Positions 23,475 to 38,396 of a stretch of 64,000 nucleotides of DNA are shown in pieces. The notes beneath the pieces were generated by a model that saw only the letters and a list, made by a program, of their open reading frames with translations, did not search any database and was not told the DNA's origin. The position numbers and the translations under genes are program-made. Each line of letters starts with the position of its first letter. The first letter of the stretch is position 1. The stretch is from Petrolisthes cinctipes (Eukaryota > Arthropoda > Malacostraca > Decapoda > Porcellanidae): assembly GCA_033782935.1 (NCBI GenBank), contig JAWQEG010000169.1, positions 372,001 through 436,000 on the forward strand. Direction: 5' to 3'.

Positions 23475-24968
23475 CGATTTTTTGGCACCTAAAATGTCGA
23501 TTTTTAGCATGTTTTTTGCCTATATTTTGAAAATATTCTAGCACTGTGTAGGCATGTACAGATTGCTTCTGGGACCCCAAAATATTGAATTTTCGGGTGT
23601 TTTGAGCCTGAATTTGAGATATAAACGGGTACAGAACATACATGCACATATCGACTTTTGGGCACCTAAAAGATCGATTTTCAGTATGTTTTTGGCCTGT
23701 ATTTTGAAAATACTCTAACACTCAGTAGGCATGTACAGATTGCTTCTGGGACCCCAAAATATTGAATTTTCGGGTGTTTTGAGCCTGAATTTGAGATATA
23801 AACGGGTACTGAAGATGCATGCACATATCGACTTTTGTGCACCTAAAAGATCGATTTTCAGTATGTTTTGAGCATGTATTTTGAAAATACTCTAACACGG
23901 AGTAGGCATGTACAGATCGCTTCTGGCACCCCTAAATATCGAATTTTCGGGTGTTTTGGGACTGAATTTGAGATATCGACTTTTTGGCACCTAAAAGATC
24001 GATTTTTAGCATGTTTTTAGCCAATATTTTGAAAATATTCTAGCACTGTACAGATTGCTTCTGAGACTCTAAAATATTGAATTTTCGGGTATTTTGAGCC
24101 TGAATTTGAGATATAAACGGGTACAGAAGATACATGCACATATTGACTTTGGGCACCAAAAATATCGATTTTTAGCATGTTTTGGGCCTGAATTTTGAAA
24201 ATACTCTAACACGGAGTAGGCATGTACAGATCGCTTCTGGGACCCCAAAATATCGAATTTTCGGGTGTTTAGGGACAGAATTTGAGATATAAACGGGTAC
24301 AGAAGATCCATGCACATATCGACTTTTGGGCACCTAAAAGATCGATTTTCAGTATGTTTTTGGCCTGTATTTTGAAAATACTCTAACACGGAGTAGGCAT
24401 GTACAGATCGCTTCTGGGACCCCTAAATATCGAATTTTCGGGTGTTTTGGGACTGAATTTGAGATATCGACTTTTTGGCACCTAAAAGATCGATTTTCAG
24501 CATGTTTTTAGACTATATTTTGAAAATATTCTAGCACTGAGTAGGCATGTACAGATTGCTTCTGGGACCCCAAAATATTGAATTTTCGGGTGTTTTGAGC
24601 CTGAATTTGAGATATAAACGGGTACAGAAGATACATGCACATATTGACTTTGGGCACCAAAAATATCGATTTTCAGCATGTTTTAAGCCTGAATTTTGAA
24701 AATACTCTAACACGGAGTAGGCATGTACAGATCGCTTCTGGGACCCCAAAATATCGAATTTTCGGGTGTTTAGGGCCAGAATTTAAGATATAAACGGGTA
24801 CAGAAGATGCATGCACATATCGACTTTTGGGCACCTAAAAGATCGATTTTCAGTATGTTTTTGGCCTGTATTTTGAAAATACTCTAACACGGAGTAGGCA
24901 TGTACAGATATCTTCTGGGACCTCTAAATATCGAATTTTCGGGTGTTTTGGAACTGAATTTGATATAT

Positions 24969-25645
24969 CGATTTTTTGGCACCAAAAATGTCGATTTTTA
25001 GCATGTTTTTAGCCTATATTTTGAAAATATTCTAGCACTTTGTAGGCATGTACAGATTGCTTCTGGGACCCCAAAATATTGAATTTTCGGGTGTTTTGAG
25101 CCTGAATTTGAGATATAAACGGGTACAGAAGATACATGCACATATTGACTTTGGGCATCTAAAAGATCGATTTTTAGCATGTTTTGGGCCTGTATTTTGA
25201 AAATACTCTAGCACTGAGTAGGCATGTACAGATTGCTTCTGAGACCCCAAAATATTGAATTTTCGGGTGTTTTGAGCCTGAATTTGAGATATAAACGGGT
25301 ACAGAAGATACATGCACATATTGACTTTGGGCAACAAAAATATCGATTTTCAGCATATTTTGGGCCTGAATTTTGAAAATACTCTAACACGGAGTAGGCA
25401 TGTACAGATCGCTTCTGGAACCCCAAAATATCGAATTTTCGGGTGTTTAGGGCCAGAATTTGAGATATAAACGAGTACAGAAGATGCATGCACATATCGA
25501 CTTTTGGGCACCTAAAAGATCGATTTTCAGTATGTTTTTGGCCTGTATTTTGAAAATACTCTAACACGGAGTAGGCATGTACAGATCGCTTCTGGGACAC
25601 CTAAATATCGAATTTTCGGGTGTTTTGGGACTGAATTTGAGATAT
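24969..25645 (+). repeat. 677-bp tetrameric higher-order repeat (second lineage)
   Basis: Four monomers between successive M1 junctions. The extra monomer is an M2/M1 mosaic with CATCTAAAAGATCGATTTTTAGC, CTCTAGCACTGAG and CTTCTGAGACC. These marks recur in the tetramers at 54-57 kb but not in the one at 348, so this is a separate lineage. Confidence 0.82.
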
Positions 25646-26627
25646 CGATTTTTTGGCACCTAAAAGATCGATTTTTAGCATGTTTTTAGCCTATATTTTG
25701 AAAATATTCTAGCACTGTACAGATTGCTTCTGGGACCCCAAAATATTGAATTTTCGGGTGTTTTGAGCCTGAATGCGAGATATAAACGGGTACAGAAGAT
25801 ACATGCACATATTGACTTTGGGCACTAAAAATATCGATTTTCAGCATGTTTTGGGCCTGAATTTTGAAAATACTCTAACACGGAGTAGGCATGTACAGAT
25901 CGCTTCTGGGACCCCAAAATATCGAATTTTCGGGTGTTTAGGGCCAGAATTTGAGATATAAACGGGTACAGAAGATGCATGCACATATCGACTTTTGGGC
26001 ACCTAAAAGATCGATTTTCAGTATGTTTTTGGCCTGTATTTTGAAAATACTCTAACACGGAGTAGGCATGTACAGATACCTTCTGGGACCTCTAAATATC
26101 GAATTTTCGGGTGTTTTGGGACGGAATTTGAGATATCGATTTTTCGGCACATAAAATGTCGATTTTTAGCATGTTTTTAGCCTATATTTTGAAAATATTC
26201 TAGCACTGTACAGATTGCTTCTGGGACCCCAAAATATTGAATTTTCGGGTGTTTTGAGCCTAAATTTGAGATATAAACGGGTACAGAAGATACATGCACA
26301 TATTGACTTTGTGCATCTAAAATATCGATTTTCAGCATGTTTTGGGCCTGAATTTTGAAAATACTCTAACACGGAGTAGGCATGTACAGATCGCTTCTGG
26401 GACCCCAAAATATCGAATATTCGGGTGTTTAGGGCCAGAATTTGAGATATAAATGAGTACAGAAGATGCATGCACATATCGACTTTTGGGCTCCTAAAAG
26501 TTCGATTTTCAGTATGTTTTGAGCATGTATTTTGAAAATTCTCTAACACGGAGTAGGCATGTACAGATCGCTTCTGGGACACTTAAATATCGAATTTTCG
26601 GGTGTTTTGGGACTGAATTTGAGATAT

Positions 26628-27118
26628 CGACTTTTTGGCACCTAAAAGATCGATTTTTAGCATGTTTTTAGCCTATATTTTGAAAATATTCTAGCACTGT
26701 ACAGATTGCTTCTGGGACCCCAAAATATTGAATTTTCGGGTGTTTTGAGCCAGAATTTGAGATATAAACGGGTACAGAAGATACATGCACATATTGACTT
26801 TGGGCACCAAAAATATCGATTTTCAGCATGTTTTGGGCCTGAATTTTGAAAATACTCTAACACGGAGTAGGCATGTACAGATCGCTTCTGGGACCCCAAA
26901 ATATCGAATTTTCGGGTGTTTAGGGCCAGAATTTGAGATATAAGCGGGTACAGAAGATGCATGCACATATCGACTTTTGGGCACCTAAAAGATCGATTTT
27001 CAGTATGTTTTTGGCCTGTATTTTGAAAATACTCTAACAAAAAGTAGGCATGTACAGGTACCTTCTGGGACCTCTAAATATCGAATTTTCGGGTGTTTTG
27101 GGACTGAATTTGAGATAT
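26628..27118 (+). repeat. Representative 491-bp higher-order repeat (10-bp-deletion subfamily)
   Basis: Bounded by two GATATCG junctions 491 bp apart: M1 of 138 bp with ACTGTACAGATTGC, then M2 and M3. The M3 here carries CTAACAAAAAGTAGG near 27035, a variant also seen near 28345, 38131, 39447, 45494, 46987 and 61104. Confidence 0.88.
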
Positions 27119-29417
27119 CGATTTTTTGGCACCTAAAATGTCGATTTTTAGCATGTTTTTAACCTATATTTTGAAAATATTCTAGCACTGTGTAGGCATG
27201 TACAGATTGCTTCTGGGACCCCAAAATATTGAATTTTCGGGTGTTTTGAGCCTGAATTTGAGATATAAACGGGTACAGAAGATACATGCACATATTGACT
27301 TTCGGCATCTAAAATATCGATTTTCAGCATGTTTTGGGCCTGTATTTTGAAAATACTTTAACACTGAGTAGGCATGTACAGATTGCTTCTGGGACCCCAA
27401 AATATTGAATTTTCGGGTGTTTTGAGCCTGAATTTGAGATATAAACGGGTACTGAAGATGCATGCACATATCGACTTTTGTGCACCTAAAAGATCGATTT
27501 TCAGTATGTTTTGAGCATGTATTTTGAAAATACTCTAACACGGAGTAGGCATGTACAGATCGCTTCTGGGACCCCTAAATATCGAATTTTCGGGTGTTTT
27601 GGGACTGAATTTGAGATATCGACTTTTTGGCACCTAAAAGATCGATTTTTAGCATGTTTTTAGCCTATATTTTGAAAATATTCTAGCACTGTACAGATTG
27701 CTTCTGGGACCCCAAAATATTGAATTTTCGGGTGTTTTGAGCCTGAATGCGAGATATAAATGGGTACAGAAGATACATGCACATATTGACTTTGGGCACC
27801 AAAAATATCGATTTTCAGCATATTTTGGGCCAGAATTTTGAAAATACTCTAACACGGAGTAGGCATGTACAGATTGCTTCTGGGACCCCAAAATATCGAA
27901 TTTTCGGGTGTTTAGGGCCAGAATTTGAGATATAATCGGGTACAGAAGATGCATGCACATATCGACTTTTGGGCACCTAAAAGATCGATTTTCAGTATGT
28001 TTTTGGCCTGTATTTTGAAAATACTTTAACACGGAGTAGGCATGTACAGATACCTTCTGGGACCTCTAAATATCGAATTTTCGGGTGTTTTGGGACTGAA
28101 TTTGAGATATCGATTTTTTGGCACCTAAAATGTCGATTTTTAGCATGTTTTTTGCCTATATTTTGAAAATATTCTAGCACTGTACAGATTGCTTCTGGGA
28201 CCCCAAAATATTGAATTTTCGGGTGTTTAGGGCCAGAATTTGAGATATAAGCGGGTACAGAAGATGCATGCACATATCGACTTTTGGGCACCTAAAAGAT
28301 CGATTTTCAGTATGTTTTTGGCCTGTATTTTGAAAATACTCTAACAAAAAGTAGGCATGTACAGGTACCTTCTGGGACCTCTAAATATCGAATTTTCGGG
28401 TGTTTTGGGACTGAATTTGAGATATCGATTTTTTGGCACCTAAAATGTCGATTTTTACCATGTTTTTAACCTATATTTTGAAAATATTCTAGCACTGTGT
28501 AGGCATGTACAGATTGCTTCTGGGACCCCAAAATATTGAATTTTCGGGTGTTTTGAGCCTGAATTTGAGATATAAACGGGTACAGAAGATGCATGCACAT
28601 ATTTACTTTCGGCATCTAAAATATCGATTTTCAGCATGTTTTGGGCCTGTATTTTGAAAATACTTTAACACAGAGTAGGCATGTACAGATTGCTTCTGGG
28701 ACCCCAAAATATTGAATTTTCGGGTGTTTTGAGCCTGAATTTGAGATATAAACGGGTACTGAAGATGCATGCACATATCGACTTTTGTGCACCTAAAAGA
28801 TCGATTTTCAGTATGTTTAGAGCATGTATTTTGAAAATACTCTAACACGGAGTAGGCATGTACAGATCGCTTCTGGGACCCCTAAATATCGAATTTTCGG
28901 GTGTTTTGGGACTGAATTTGAGATATCGACTTTTTGGCACCTAAAAGATCGATTTTTAGCATGTTTTTAGCCTATATTTTGAAAATATTCTAGCACTGTA
29001 CAGATTGCTTCTGTTACCCCAAAATATTGAATTTTCGGGTGTTTTGAGCCTGAATTTGAGATGTAAACGGGTACAGAAGATACATGCACATATTGACTTT
29101 GGGCATCTAAAATATCGATTTTCAGCATGTTTTGGGCCTGTATTTTGAAAATACTCTAACACTGAGTAGGCATGTACAGATTGCTTCTGGGACCCCAAAA
29201 TATTGAATTTTCGGGTGTTTTGAGCCTGAATTTGAGATATAAACGGGTACTGAAGATGCATGCACATATCGACTTTTGTGCATATAAAGGATCGATTTTC
29301 AGTATGTTTTGAGCATGTATTTTGGAAATACTCTAACACGGAGTAGGCATGTACAGATCGCTTCTGGGACCCCTAAATATCGAATTTTCGGGTGTTTTGG
29401 GACTGAATTTGAGATAT

Positions 29418-29512
29418 CGACTTTTTGGCACCTAAAAGTAGGCATGTACAGATACCTTCTGGGACCTCTAAATATCGAATTTTCGGGTGTTTTGGGACTG
29501 AATTTGAGATAT
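29418..29512 (+). repeat. 95-bp M1/M3 chimeric monomer (junction 29438/29439)
   Basis: Same CCTAAAAGTAGGCATG junction and same flanking M1 and M3 diagnostic bases as the copy at 23380. Confidence 0.88.
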
Positions 29513-31089
29513 CGATTTTTTGGCACCTAAAATGTCGATTTTTAGCATGTTTTTAACCTATATTTTGAAAATATTCTAGCACTGTGTAGGCATGTACAGA
29601 TTGCTTCTGGGACCCCAAAATATTGAATTTTCGGGTGTTTTGAGCCTGAATTTGAGATATAAACGGGTACAGAAGATACATGCACATATTGACTTTCGGC
29701 ATCTAAAATATCGATTTTCAGCATGTTTTGGGCCTGAATTTTGAAAATACTCTAACACGGAGTAGGCATGTACAGATCGCTTCTGGGACCCCAAAATATC
29801 GAATTTTCGGGTGTTTAGGGCCAGAATTTGAGATATAAACGGGTACAGAAGATGCATGCACATATTGACTTTGGGCATCTAAAATATCGATTTTCAGCAT
29901 GTTTTGGGCCTGTATTTTGAAAATACTCTAACACTGAGTAGGCATGTACAGATTGCTTCTGGGACCCCAAAATATTGAATTTTCGGGTGTTTTGAGCCTG
30001 AATTTGAGATATAAACGGGTACTGAAGATGCATGCACATATCGACTTTTGTGCACCTAAAAGATCGATTTTCAGCATGTTTTGAGCATGTATTTGGAAAA
30101 TACTCTAACACGGAGTAGGCATGTACAGATCGCTTCTGGGACCCCTAAATATCGAATTTTCGGGTGTTTTGGGACTGAATTTGAGATATCGACTTTTTGG
30201 CACCTAAAAGATCGATTTTTAGCATGTTTTTAGCCTATATTTTGAAAATATTCTAGCACTGTACAGATTGCTTCTGGGACCCCAAAATATTGAATTTTCG
30301 GGTGTTTTTAGCCTGAATGCGAGATATAAACGGGTACAGAAGATACATGCACATATTGACTTTGGGCACCAAAAATATCGATTTTCAGCATGTTTTGGGC
30401 CAGAATTTTGAAAATACTCTAACACGGAGTAGGCATGTACAGATCGCTTCTGGGACCCCAAAATATCGAATTATCAGGTGTTTAGGGCCAGAATTTGAGA
30501 TATAAACGGGTACAGAAGATGCATGCACATATCGACTTTTGGGCACCTAAAAGATCGATTTTCAGTATGTTTTTGGCCTGTATTTTGAAAATACTCTAAC
30601 ACGGAGTAGGCATGTACAGATACCTTCTGGGACCTCTAAATATCGAATTTTCGGGTGTTTTGGGACTGAATTTGAGATATCGATTTTTTGGCACCTAAAA
30701 TGTCGATTTTTAGCATGTTTTTTGCCTATATTTTGAAAATATTCTAGCACTGTGTAGGCATGTACAGATTGCTTCTGGGACCCCAAAATATTGAATTTTC
30801 GGGTGTTTTGAGCCTGAATTTGAGATATAAACGGGTACAGAAGATACATGCACATATTGACTTTGGGCATCTAAAATATCGATTTTCTGCATGTTTTGGG
30901 CCTGTATTTTGAAAATACTCTAACACTGAGTAGGCATGTACAGATTGCTTCTGGGACCCCAAAATATTGAATTTTCGGGTGTTTTGAGCCTGAATTTGAG
31001 ATATAAACGGGTACTGAAGATGCATGCACATATCGACTTTTGTGCACCTAAAAGATCGATTTTCAGTATGTTTTGAGCATGTATTTTGA

Positions 31090-33687
31090 AAATACTCTAA
31101 CACGGAGTAGGCATGTACAGATCGCTTCTGGGACCCCTAAATATCGAATTTTCGGGTGTTTTGGGACTGAATTTGAGATATCGACTTTTTGGCACCTAAA
31201 ATATCGATTTTTAGCATGTTTTTAGCCAATATTTTGAAAATATTCTAGCACTGTACAGATTGCTTCTGGGACCCTAAAATATTGAATTTTCGGGTGTTTT
31301 GAGCCTGAATTTGAGATATAAACGGGTACAGAAGATACATGCACATATTGACTTTGGGCACCAAAAATATCGATTTTTAGCATGTTTTGGAACTGAATTT
31401 TGAAAATACTCTAACACGGAGTAGGCATGTACAGATCGCTTCTGGGACCCCAAAATATCGAATTTTCGGGTGTTTAGGGACAGAATTTGAGATATAAACG
31501 GGTACAGAAGATCCATGCACATATCGACTTTTGGGCACCTAAAAGATCGATTTTCAGTATGTTTTTGGCCTGTATTTTGAAAATACTCTAACACGGAGTA
31601 GGCATGTACAGATCGCTTCTGGGACCCCTAAATATCGAATTTTCGGGTGTTTTGGGACTGAATTTGAGATATCGACTTTTTGGCACCTAAAAGATCGACT
31701 TTTAGCATGTTTTTAGCCTATATTTTGAAAATATTCTAGCACTGAGTAGGCATGTACAGATTGCTTCTGGGACCCCAAAATATTGAATTTTCGGGTGTTT
31801 TGAGCCTGAATTTGAGATATAAACGGGTAGAGAAGATACATTCACATATCGACTTTTGGGCACCTAAAAGATCGATTTTCAGTATGTTTTTGGCCTGTAT
31901 TTTGAAAATACTCTAACACGGAGTAGGCATGTACAGATATCTTCTGGGACCTCTAAATATCGAATTTTCAGGTGTTTTGGAACTGAATTTGAGATATCGA
32001 TTTTTTGGCACCAAAAATGTCGATTTTTAGCATGTTTTTAGCCTATAATTTGAAAATATTCTAGCACTTTGTAGGCATGTACAGATTGCTTCTGGGACCC
32101 CGAAATATTGAATTTTCGGGTGTTTTGAGCCTGAATTTGAGATATAAACGGGTACAGAAGATACATGCACATATTGACTTTGGGCACCAAAAATATCGAT
32201 TTTCAGCATATTTTGGGCCTGAATTTTGAAAATACTCTAACACGGAGTAGGCATGTACAGATCGCTTCTGGAACCCCAAAATATCGAATTTTCGGGTGTT
32301 TAGGGCCAGATTTTGAGATATAAACGAGTACAGAAGATGCATGCACATATCGACTTCAGGGCACCTAAAAGATCGATTTTCAGTATGTTTTTGGCCTGTA
32401 TTTTGAAAATACTCTAACACGGAGTAGGCATGTACAGATCGCTTCTGGGACACCTAAATATCGAATTTCCGGGTGTTTTGGGACTGAATTTGAGATATCG
32501 ACTTTTTGGCACCTAAAAGATCGATTTTTAGCATGTTTTTAGCCTATATTTTGAAAATATTCTAGCACTGTACAGATTGCTTCTGGGACCCCAAAATATT
32601 CAATTTTCGGGTGTTTTGAGCCTGAATTTGAGATATAAACGGGTACAGAAGATACATGCACATATTGACTTTGGGCACCAAAAATATCGATTTTCAGCAT
32701 GTTTTGGGCCTGAATTTTGAAAATACTCTAACACGGAGTAGGCATGTACAGATCGCTTCTGGGACCCCAAAATATCGAATTTTCGGGTGTTTAGGGCCAG
32801 AATTTGAGATATAAACGGGTACAGAAGATGCATGCACATATCGACTTTTGGGCACCTAAAACATCGATTTTCAGTATGTTTTTGGCCTGTATTTTGAAAA
32901 TACTCTAACACGGAGTAGGCATGTACAGATACCTTCTGGGACCTCTAAATATCGAATTTTCGGGTGTTTTGGGACTGAATTTGAGATATCGATTTTTTGG
33001 CACATAAAATGTCGATTTTTAGCATGTTTTTAGCCTATATTTTGAAAATATTCTAGCACTGTTTAGGCATGTACAGATTGCTTCTGGGACCCCAAAATAT
33101 TGAATTTTCGGGTGTTTTGAGCGTGAATTTGAGATATAAACGGGTACAGAAGATACATGCACATATTGACTTTGGGCATCTAAAATATCGATTTTCAGCA
33201 TGTTTTGGGCCTGTATTTTGAATATACTCTAACACTGAGTAGGCATGTACAGATTGCTTCTGGGACTCCAAAATATTGAATTTTCGGGTGTTTTGAGCCT
33301 GAATTTGAGATATAAACGGGTACTGAAGATGCATGCACATATCGACTTTTGTGCACCTAAAAGATCGATTTTCAGTATGTTTTGAGCATGTATTTTGAAA
33401 ATACTCTAACACGGAGTTGGCATGTACAGATCGCTTCTGGGACCCCTAAATATCGAATTTTCGGGGGTTTTGGGACTGAATTTGAGATATCGACTTTTTG
33501 GCACCTAAAAGATCGATTTTTAGCATATTTTTAGCCTATATTTTGAAAATATTCTAGCACTGTGTAGGCATGTACAGATTGCTTCTGGGACCCCAAAATA
33601 TTGAATTTTCGGGTGTTTTGAGCCTGAATTTGAGATATAAACGGGTACAGAAGATACATGCACATATTGACTTTGGGCATCTAAAAT
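31090..33687 (+). repeat. Duplicated block, copy 1 (offset 3230 bp)
   Basis: Matches 34320-36917, including GCCAATATTTTG near 31227, GATCCATGCAC near 31510, GCACTTTGTAGG near 32066, CGACTTCAGGGC near 32354 and ACTGTTTAGGC near 33060. Differences are few: GGAACTGAATT near 31389 against GGGCCTGAATT, and GTAGAGAAGATACATTC near 31828 against GTACAGAAGATACATGC. Confidence 0.8.
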
Positions 33688-33991
33688 ATCGATTTTCTGC
33701 ATGTTTTGGGCCTGTATTTTGAAAATACTCTAACACTGAGTAGGCATGTACAGATTGCTTCTGGGACCCCAAAATATTGAATTTTCGGGTGTTTTGAGCC
33801 TGAATTTGAGATATAAACGGGTACTGAAGATGCATGCACATATCGACTTTTGTGCACCTAAAAGATCGATTTTCAGTATGTTTTGAGCATGTATTTTGAA
33901 AATACTCTAACACGGAGTAGGCATGTACAGATCGCTTCTGGGACCCCTAAATATCGAATTTTCGGGTGTTTTGGGACTGAATTTGAGATAT

Positions 33992-34086
33992 CGACTTTTT
34001 GGCACCTAAAAGTAGGCATGTACAGATACCTTCTGGGACCTCTAAATATCGAATTTTCGGGTGTTTTGGGACTGAATTTGAGATAT
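33992..34086 (+). repeat. 95-bp M1/M3 chimeric monomer (junction 34012/34013)
   Basis: Same junction as 23380. It is followed by an M1 with GTTTTTTGCCTATATTTTG and then a full-length monomer lacking the usual partner, as after the 23380 copy. Confidence 0.88.
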
Positions 34087-34319
34087 CGATTTTTTGGCAC
34101 CTAAAATGTCGATTTTTAGCATGTTTTTTGCCTATATTTTGAAAATATTCTAGCACTGTGTAGGCATGTACAGATTGCTTCTGGGACCCCAAAATATTGA
34201 ATTTTCGGGTGTTTTGAGCCTGAATTTGAGATATAAACTGGTACAGAAGATACATGCACATATCGACTTTTGGGCACCTAAAAGATCGATTTTCAGTATG
34301 TTTTTGGCCTGTATTTTGA

Positions 34320-36917
34320 AAATACTCTAACACGGAGTAGGCATGTACAGATCGCTTCTGGCACCCCTAAATATCGAATTTTCGGGTGTTTTGGGACTGA
34401 ATTTGAGATATCGACTTTTTGGCACCTAAAAGATCGATTTTTAGCATGTTTTTAGCCAATATTTTGAAAATATTCTAGCACTGTACAGATTGCTTCTGGG
34501 ACCCTAAAATATTGAATTTTCGGGTGTTTTGAGCCTGAATTTGAGATATAAACGGGTACAGAAGATACATGCACATATTGACTTTGGGCACCAAAAATAT
34601 CGATTTTTAGCATGTTTTGGGCCTGAATTTTGAAAATACTCTAACACGGAGTAGGCATGTACAGATCGCTTCTGGGACCCCAAAATATCGAATTTTCGGG
34701 TGTTTAGGGACAGAATTTGAGATATAAACGGGTACAGAAGATCCATGCACATATCGACTTTTGGGCACCTAAAAGATCGATTTTCAGTATGTTTTTGGCC
34801 TGTACTTTGAAAATACTCTAACACGGAGTAGGCATGTACAGATCGCTTCTGGGACCCCTAAATATCGAATTTTCGGGTGTTTTGGGACTGAATTTGAGAT
34901 ATCGACTTTTTGGCACCTAAAAGATCGACTTTTAGCATGTTTTTAGCCTATATTTTGAAAATATTCTAGCACTGAGTAGGCATGTACAGATTGCTTCTGG
35001 GACCCCAAAATATTGAATTTTCGGGTGTTTTGAGCCTGAATTTGAGATATAAACGGGTACAGAAGATACATGCACATATCGACTTTTGGGCACCTAAAAG
35101 ATCGATTTTCAGTATGTTTTTGGCCTGTATTTTGAAAATACTCTAACACGGAGTAGGCATGTACAGATATCTTCTGGGACCTCTAAATATCGAATTTTCG
35201 GGTGTTTTGGAACTGAATTTGAGATATCGATTTTTTGGCACCAAAAATGTCGATTTTTAGCATGTTTTTAGCCTATATTTTGAAAATATTCTAGCACTTT
35301 GTAGGCATGTACAGATTGCTTCTGGGACCCCAAAATATTGAATTTTCGGGTGTTTTGAGCCTGAATTTGAGATATAAACGGGTACAGAAGATACATGCAC
35401 ATATTGACTTTGGGCACCAAAAATATCGATTTTCAGCATATTTTGGGCCTGAATTTTGAAAATACTCTAACACGGAGTAGGCATGTACAGATCGCTTCTG
35501 GAACCCCAAAATATCGAATTTTCGGGTGTTTAGGGCCAGATTTTGAGATATAAACGAGTACAGAAGATGCATGCACATATCGACTTCAGGGCACCTAAAA
35601 GATCGATTTTCAGGATGTTTTTGGCCTGTATTTTGAAAATACTCTAACACGGAGTAGGCATGTACAGATCGCTTCTCGGACACCTAAATATCGAATTTTC
35701 GGGCGTTTTGGGACTGAATTTGAGATATCGACTTTTTGGCACCTAAAAGATCGATTTTTAGCATGTTTTTAGCCTATATTTTGAAAATATTCTAGCACTG
35801 TACAGATTGCTTCTGGGACCCCAAAATATTCAATTTTCGGGTGTTTTGAGCCTGAATTTGAGATATAAACGGGTACAGAAGATACATGCACATATTGACT
35901 TTGGGCACCAAAAATATCGATTTTCAGCATGTTTTGGGCCTGAATTTTGAAAATACTCTAACACGGAGTAGGCATGTACAGATCGCTTCTGGGACCCCAA
36001 AATATCGAATTTTCGGGTGTTTAGGGCCAGAATTTGAGATATAAACGGGTACAGAAGATGCATGCACATATCGACTTTTGGGCACCTAAAACATCGATTT
36101 TCAGTATGTTTTTGGCCTGTATTTTGAAAATACTCTAACACGGAGTAGGCATGTACAGATACCTTCTGGGACCTCTAAATATCGAATTTTCGGGTGTTTT
36201 GGGACTGAATTTGAGATATCGATTTTTTGGCACATAAAATGTCGATTTTTAGCATGTTTTTAGCCTATATTTTGAAAATATTCTAGCACTGTTTAGGCAT
36301 GTACAGATTGCTTCTGGGACCCCAAAATATTGAATTTTCGGGTGTTTTGAGCGTGAATTTGAGATATAAACGGGTACAGAAGATACATGCATATATTGAC
36401 TTTGGGCATCTAAAATATCGATTTTCAGAATGTTTTGGGCCTGTATTTTGAATATACTCTAACACTGAGTAGGCATGTACAGATTGCTTCTGGGACTCCA
36501 AAATATTGAATTTTCGGGTGTTTTGAGCCTGAATTTGAGATATAAACGGGTACTGAAGATGCATGCACATATCGACTTTTGTGCACCTAAAAGATCGATT
36601 TTCAGTATGTTTTGAGCATGTATTTTGAAAATACTCTAACACGGAGTTGGCATGTACAGATCGCTTCTGGGACCCCTAAATATCGAATTTTCGGGGGTTT
36701 TGGGACTGAATTTGAGATATCGACTTTTTGGCACCTAAAAGATCGATTTTTAGCATATTTTTAGCCTATATTTTGAAAATATTCTAGCACTGTGTAGGCA
36801 TGTACAGATTGCTTCTGGGACCCCAAAATATTGAATTTTCGGGTGTTTTGAGCCTGAATTTGAGATATAAACGGGTACAGAAGATACATGCACATATTGA
36901 CTTTGGGCATCTAAAAT
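34320..36917 (+). repeat. Duplicated block, copy 2 (offset 3230 bp)
   Basis: Copy of 31090-33687. About 0.6 kb between the copies (33.69-34.32 kb) is outside the duplicated segment and holds a 95-bp chimeric unit. Confidence 0.8.
35625..36872 (+). repeat. Duplicated block, copy 1 (offset 8040 bp)
   Basis: Matches 43665-44912, sharing CTTCTCGGACACC, GGGCGTTTTGGG, AAATATTCAATTTTC, AAAACATCGATT, ACTGTTTAGG, TTTTGAATATACTC and CGGAGTTGGCATG. Confidence 0.78.
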
Positions 36918-37080
36918 ATCGATTTTCAGAATGTTTTGGGCCTGAATTTTGAAAATACTCTAACACGGAGTAGGTATGTACAGATCGCTTCTGGGACCCC
37001 AAAATATTGAATTTTCGGGTGTTTAGGGTCAGAATTTGAGATATAAACGGGTACAGAAAATGCATGCACATATCGACTTT

Positions 37081-38396
37081 TGGGCACCTAAAAGATCGAT
37101 TTTCAGTATGTTTTGGGCCTGTATTTTGAAAATACTCTAACACTCAGTAGGCATGTACAGATTGCTTCTGGTACCCCAAAATATTGAATTTTCGGGTGGT
37201 TTGGGACTGAATTTGAGATATCGATTTTTTGGCACCTATAATGTCGACTTTTAGCATGTTTTTCGCCTATATCTTGAAAATATTCTAGCACTGTGTAGGC
37301 ATGTACAGATTGCTTCTGGGACCCCAAAATATTGAATTTTCGGGGGTTTTGAGCCTGAATTTGAGATATAAACGGGTACAGAAGATACATGCACATATTG
37401 ACTTTGGGCATCTAAAATATCGATTTTCAGCATGTTTTGGGCCTGTATTTTGAAAATACTCTAACACTGAGTAGGCATGTACAGATTGCTTCTGAGACCC
37501 CAAAATATTGAATTTTCGGGTGTTTTGAGCCTGAATTTGAGATATAAACGGGTACTGAAGATGCATGCACATATCGACTTTTGTGCACCTAAAAGATCGA
37601 TTTTCAGTATGTTTTGAGCATGTATTTTGAAAATACTCTAACACGGAGTAGGCATGTACAGATCGCTTCTGGGACACCTAAATATCGAATTTTCGGGTGT
37701 TTTGTGACTGAATTTGAGATATCGACTTTTTGGCACCTAAAAGATCGATTTTTAGCATGTTTTTAGCCTATATTTTGAAAATATTCTAGCACTGTACAGA
37801 TTGCTTCTGGGACCCCAAAATATTGAATTTTCGGGTGTTTTGAGCCTGAATTTGAGATATAAACGGGTACAGAAGATACATGCACATATTGACTTTGGGC
37901 ACCAAAAATATCGATTTTCAGCATGTTTTGGGCCAGAATTTTGAAAATACTCTAACACGGAGTAGGCATGTACAGATCGCTTCTTTGACCCCAAAATATC
38001 GAATTTTCGGGTGTTTAGGGCCAGAATTTGAGATATATGCGGGTACAGAAGATGCATGCACATATCGACTTTTGGGCACCTAAAAGATCGATTTTCAGTA
38101 TGTTTTTGGCCTGTATTTTGAAAATACTCTAACAAAAAGTAGGCATGTACAGATACCTTCTGGGACCTCTAAATATCGAATTTTCGGGTGTTTTGGGACT
38201 GAATTTGAGATATCGATTTTTTGGCACCTAAAATGTCGATTTTTAGCATGTTTTTAACCTATATTTTGAAAATATTCTAGCACTGTGTAGGCATGTACAG
38301 ATTGCTTCTGGGACCCCAAAATATTGAATTTTCGGGTGTTTTGAGCATGAATTTGAGATATAAACGGGTACAGAAGATACATGCACATATTGACTT
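37081..38396 (+). repeat. 1316-bp tandem duplication, copy 1
   Basis: Matches the adjacent 38397-39712 with only a few differences seen: CTTCTGAGACC near 37491, TTTGTGACTG near 37702, CTTCTTTGACC near 37981 and GAGCATGTATT near 37616. Shared rare marks are AACACTCAGTAGG, CTTCTGGTACCCC, GGGTGGTTTGGG, CACCTATAATGTCGAC and ATATATGCGGGTAC. Confidence 0.85.
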